The position numbers were made by a program, and so were the translations under genes. Below the pieces are notes generated by a model. It made no database searches and was not told the origin of the DNA. It saw only the letters and a program-made list of their open reading frames with translations. A stretch of DNA of 14,596 bases from contig JAUSOA010000189.1 in assembly GCA_030656435.1 (NCBI GenBank), forward strand, positions 1-14,596, written 5' to 3'. Of this stretch, positions 13,778-14,596 are shown piece after piece. Within the stretch, counting starts at the first letter, position 1. Every line of letters starts with the position of its first letter. Source of the DNA: Acholeplasmataceae bacterium. Its GTDB lineage: Bacteria; Bacillota_I; Bacilli_A; Acholeplasmatales; Acholeplasmataceae.

Positions 13778-14377
13778 TTAGGCTTTTACAAACGGGTTAA
13801 ATTTCTTTTCATGCCCAATATCTGTCGCACGACCATGGCCTGGGTAAACAACGACATCCTCATCAAATAGTGAATATATTCTTTTTACACTTTTAAATAT
13901 AGCCATCGAATCAGATAAAGGTATATCTGTTCTACCAATACTTTGGAAAAATAGTGTGTCTCCTGAAAATAAAATCGAATCATATTGAAGAACTGTGCTA
14001 CCCTCAGAATGCCCTGGAGTATCATATACAGTAAAGGTATGACCGATCAAATCGATCTTATCCATGTCTCTAACCCACAAATCAACTGGTATTTCATAAC
14101 CAAACTGATTATATGTTGTTTTACTGAGCCATATTTTATCCTTGCTTGGAGCGTATACAGTACAACCAAATAAATCCTTGAGCTGCTTGACTCCACCCAC
14201 ATGATCAAAATGACCGTGTGTAATATAAATCGCCTCAACTTCAAGATTATATTTTTTAATGTATTTGATTACTTCATCAGATTCATAGCCTGGATCCACT
14301 ATGAATGCTTTTTTTGTTTCTGAAACAATATAGCAGTTACTTTTTAAATTTCCTAGAGAAAATCTCATGATTTCCAT
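13778..14377 (-). CDS. Metallo-beta-lactamase-fold hydrolase, glyoxalase II-like
   Basis: A 199-residue cytosolic protein. The binuclear metal site is visible as THGHFDH (H54, H56, D58, H59), H123 in TPGHSEGS, D140 in LFSGDTLF and H181 in YPGHGR. The SIGRTDIP stretch after the metal Asp is common in small GloB-like proteins, which cleave thioesters such as S-lactoylglutathione or act as other thiol-ester or sulfur hydrolases. Low-GC Gram-positives of this grade often lack glutathione, so the substrate is open. The frame stays open to an ATG at 14434, but I place the start at 14377 because GGGTGA (14383-14388) is 5 nt upstream and a promoter -10 lies at 14394-14399. It is a single-gene unit, divergent from cysK; a link to thiol metabolism would fit but is inference. 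Confidence 0.9.
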   Translation of the reverse strand: MEIMRFSLGNLKSNCYIVSETKKAFIVDPGYESDEVIKYIKKYNLEVEAIYITHGHFDHVGGVKQLKDLFGCTVYAPSKDKIWLSKTTYNQFGYEIPVDLWVRDMDKIDLIGHTFTVYDTPGHSEGSTVLQYDSILFSGDTLFFQSIGRTDIPLSDSMAIFKSVKRIYSLFDEDVVVYPGHGRATDIGHEKKFNPFVKA

Positions 14378-14393
14378 TTTTATCACCCATCGT

Positions 14394-14402
14394 ATTATAA
14401 CA
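14394..14402 (-). promoter_or_regulatory. Extended -10 promoter of the MBL-fold hydrolase gene
   Basis: On the minus strand TGTTATAAT (14402 down to 14394) is a TGn extended -10. No good -35 is visible. It supports the short form of the hydrolase, because the longer reading frame would begin upstream of the transcript. Confidence 0.65.
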
Positions 14403-14451
14403 TAAAACGCATTCACGTATCGTTTTGCAAGCAATCTTCATCTATAAAATG

Positions 14452-14457
14452 TATAAT
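14452..14457 (+). promoter_or_regulatory. Probable -10 of the cysK promoter
   Basis: A perfect TATAAT lies at 14452-14457. The best -35-like hexamer, TTGCAA (14425-14430), is 21 nt away, longer than usual. The 105-bp divergent region 14378-14482 is too short for a T-box leader. Confidence 0.45.
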
Positions 14458-14482
14458 GAAAAAGGTAAGGAGAGTAATATAA

Positions 14483-14596
14483 ATGAAAATTGCAAACAAC
14501 TATACTGAGCTTATTGGGAAGACCCCATTGCTTAGATTAAACAAATACGAAAAACTGATACATTCAAAGGCTGAGATTATTGTTAAGCTAGAAAAT
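14483..14596 (+). CDS. cysK: Cysteine synthase (O-acetylserine sulfhydrylase), N-terminal part (partial)
   Basis: Thirty-eight codons are present before the window ends. The translated NNYTELIGKTPLLRLN is the characteristic N-terminus of PLP-dependent cysteine synthases of the CysK/CysM family, followed by a KAEIIVKLEN stretch that precedes the PLP-lysine motif, which lies beyond the edge. The enzyme makes L-cysteine from O-acetylserine and sulfide. AAGGAG (14467-14472) lies 10 nt before the ATG. It is divergently arranged from the MBL-fold hydrolase. CysK is more likely than CysM or cystathionine beta-synthase from the TELIGKTPLLRLN wording, but the fragment is short. Confidence 0.88.
   Translation, partial: MKIANNYTELIGKTPLLRLNKYEKLIHSKAEIIVKLEN

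Noticed and set aside
14378..14434. Longer form of the MBL-fold hydrolase starting at 14434 (minus strand).
   Set aside because: The -10 TGTTATAAT lies inside the extension, and GGGTGA precedes the ATG at 14377. The core fold begins at MEIMRF.

Overview
The window is AT-rich DNA from a low-GC Gram-positive lineage (Bacillota/Mollicutes grade). UGA is read as stop: it ends mgtE2 and the M32 peptidase gene, and tryptophan is encoded by TGG. This excludes the Mycoplasma code. Strong Shine-Dalgarno sites, short intergenic gaps and TGn-extended -10 promoters suggest an Acholeplasma- or Izemoplasma-like organism or another small-genome Firmicute. The taxon is inference. No tRNA, rRNA, CRISPR array, insertion sequence or phage gene was seen; this looks like a core chromosomal segment.

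Layout. 1-126: C-terminal end of an ABC transporter ATPase, then a terminator. 170-3945: promoter, tldD-pmbA (metalloprotease pair), a YghZ-type aldo/keto reductase gene and a UUCG-loop terminator. 3952-5535: sigma-A type promoter, a DtxR-type palindromic operator, a ZIP metal transporter and a DtxR/MntR-family regulator with a C-terminal FeoA-like domain. 5559-8304: two tandem, diverged mgtE genes. 8309-12480: M32 carboxypeptidase, single-chain Fe-S L-serine dehydratase and a TrmA/RlmD-type 23S rRNA uridine methyltransferase, ending at a probably bidirectional terminator. On the minus strand, 13700 down to 12555: an extended -10 promoter, a yybP-ykoY (Mn2+) riboswitch with an overlapping terminator, and a CaCA-family cation exchanger. 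14399 down to 13746 (minus): a glyoxalase-II-like metallo-beta-lactamase-fold hydrolase with its own promoter and terminator. 14483-14596: the start of cysK, divergent from the hydrolase and cut by the window end.

How the genes fit together. The main theme is divalent metal homeostasis. A ZIP importer is next to a DtxR-family repressor whose predicted ligands are of the manganese type, and a matching operator sits on the importer's start site. About 8 kb away a CaCA exchanger lies behind a manganese riboswitch whose aptamer 3' strand doubles as one arm of a terminator. The inferred logic is that high Mn2+ shuts import through the repressor and opens export through the riboswitch. Two MgtE Mg2+ channels lie between these units. 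The rest is peptide and amino-acid catabolism (TldD/PmbA, M32 peptidase, serine dehydratase), sulfur assimilation (cysK) and rRNA modification.
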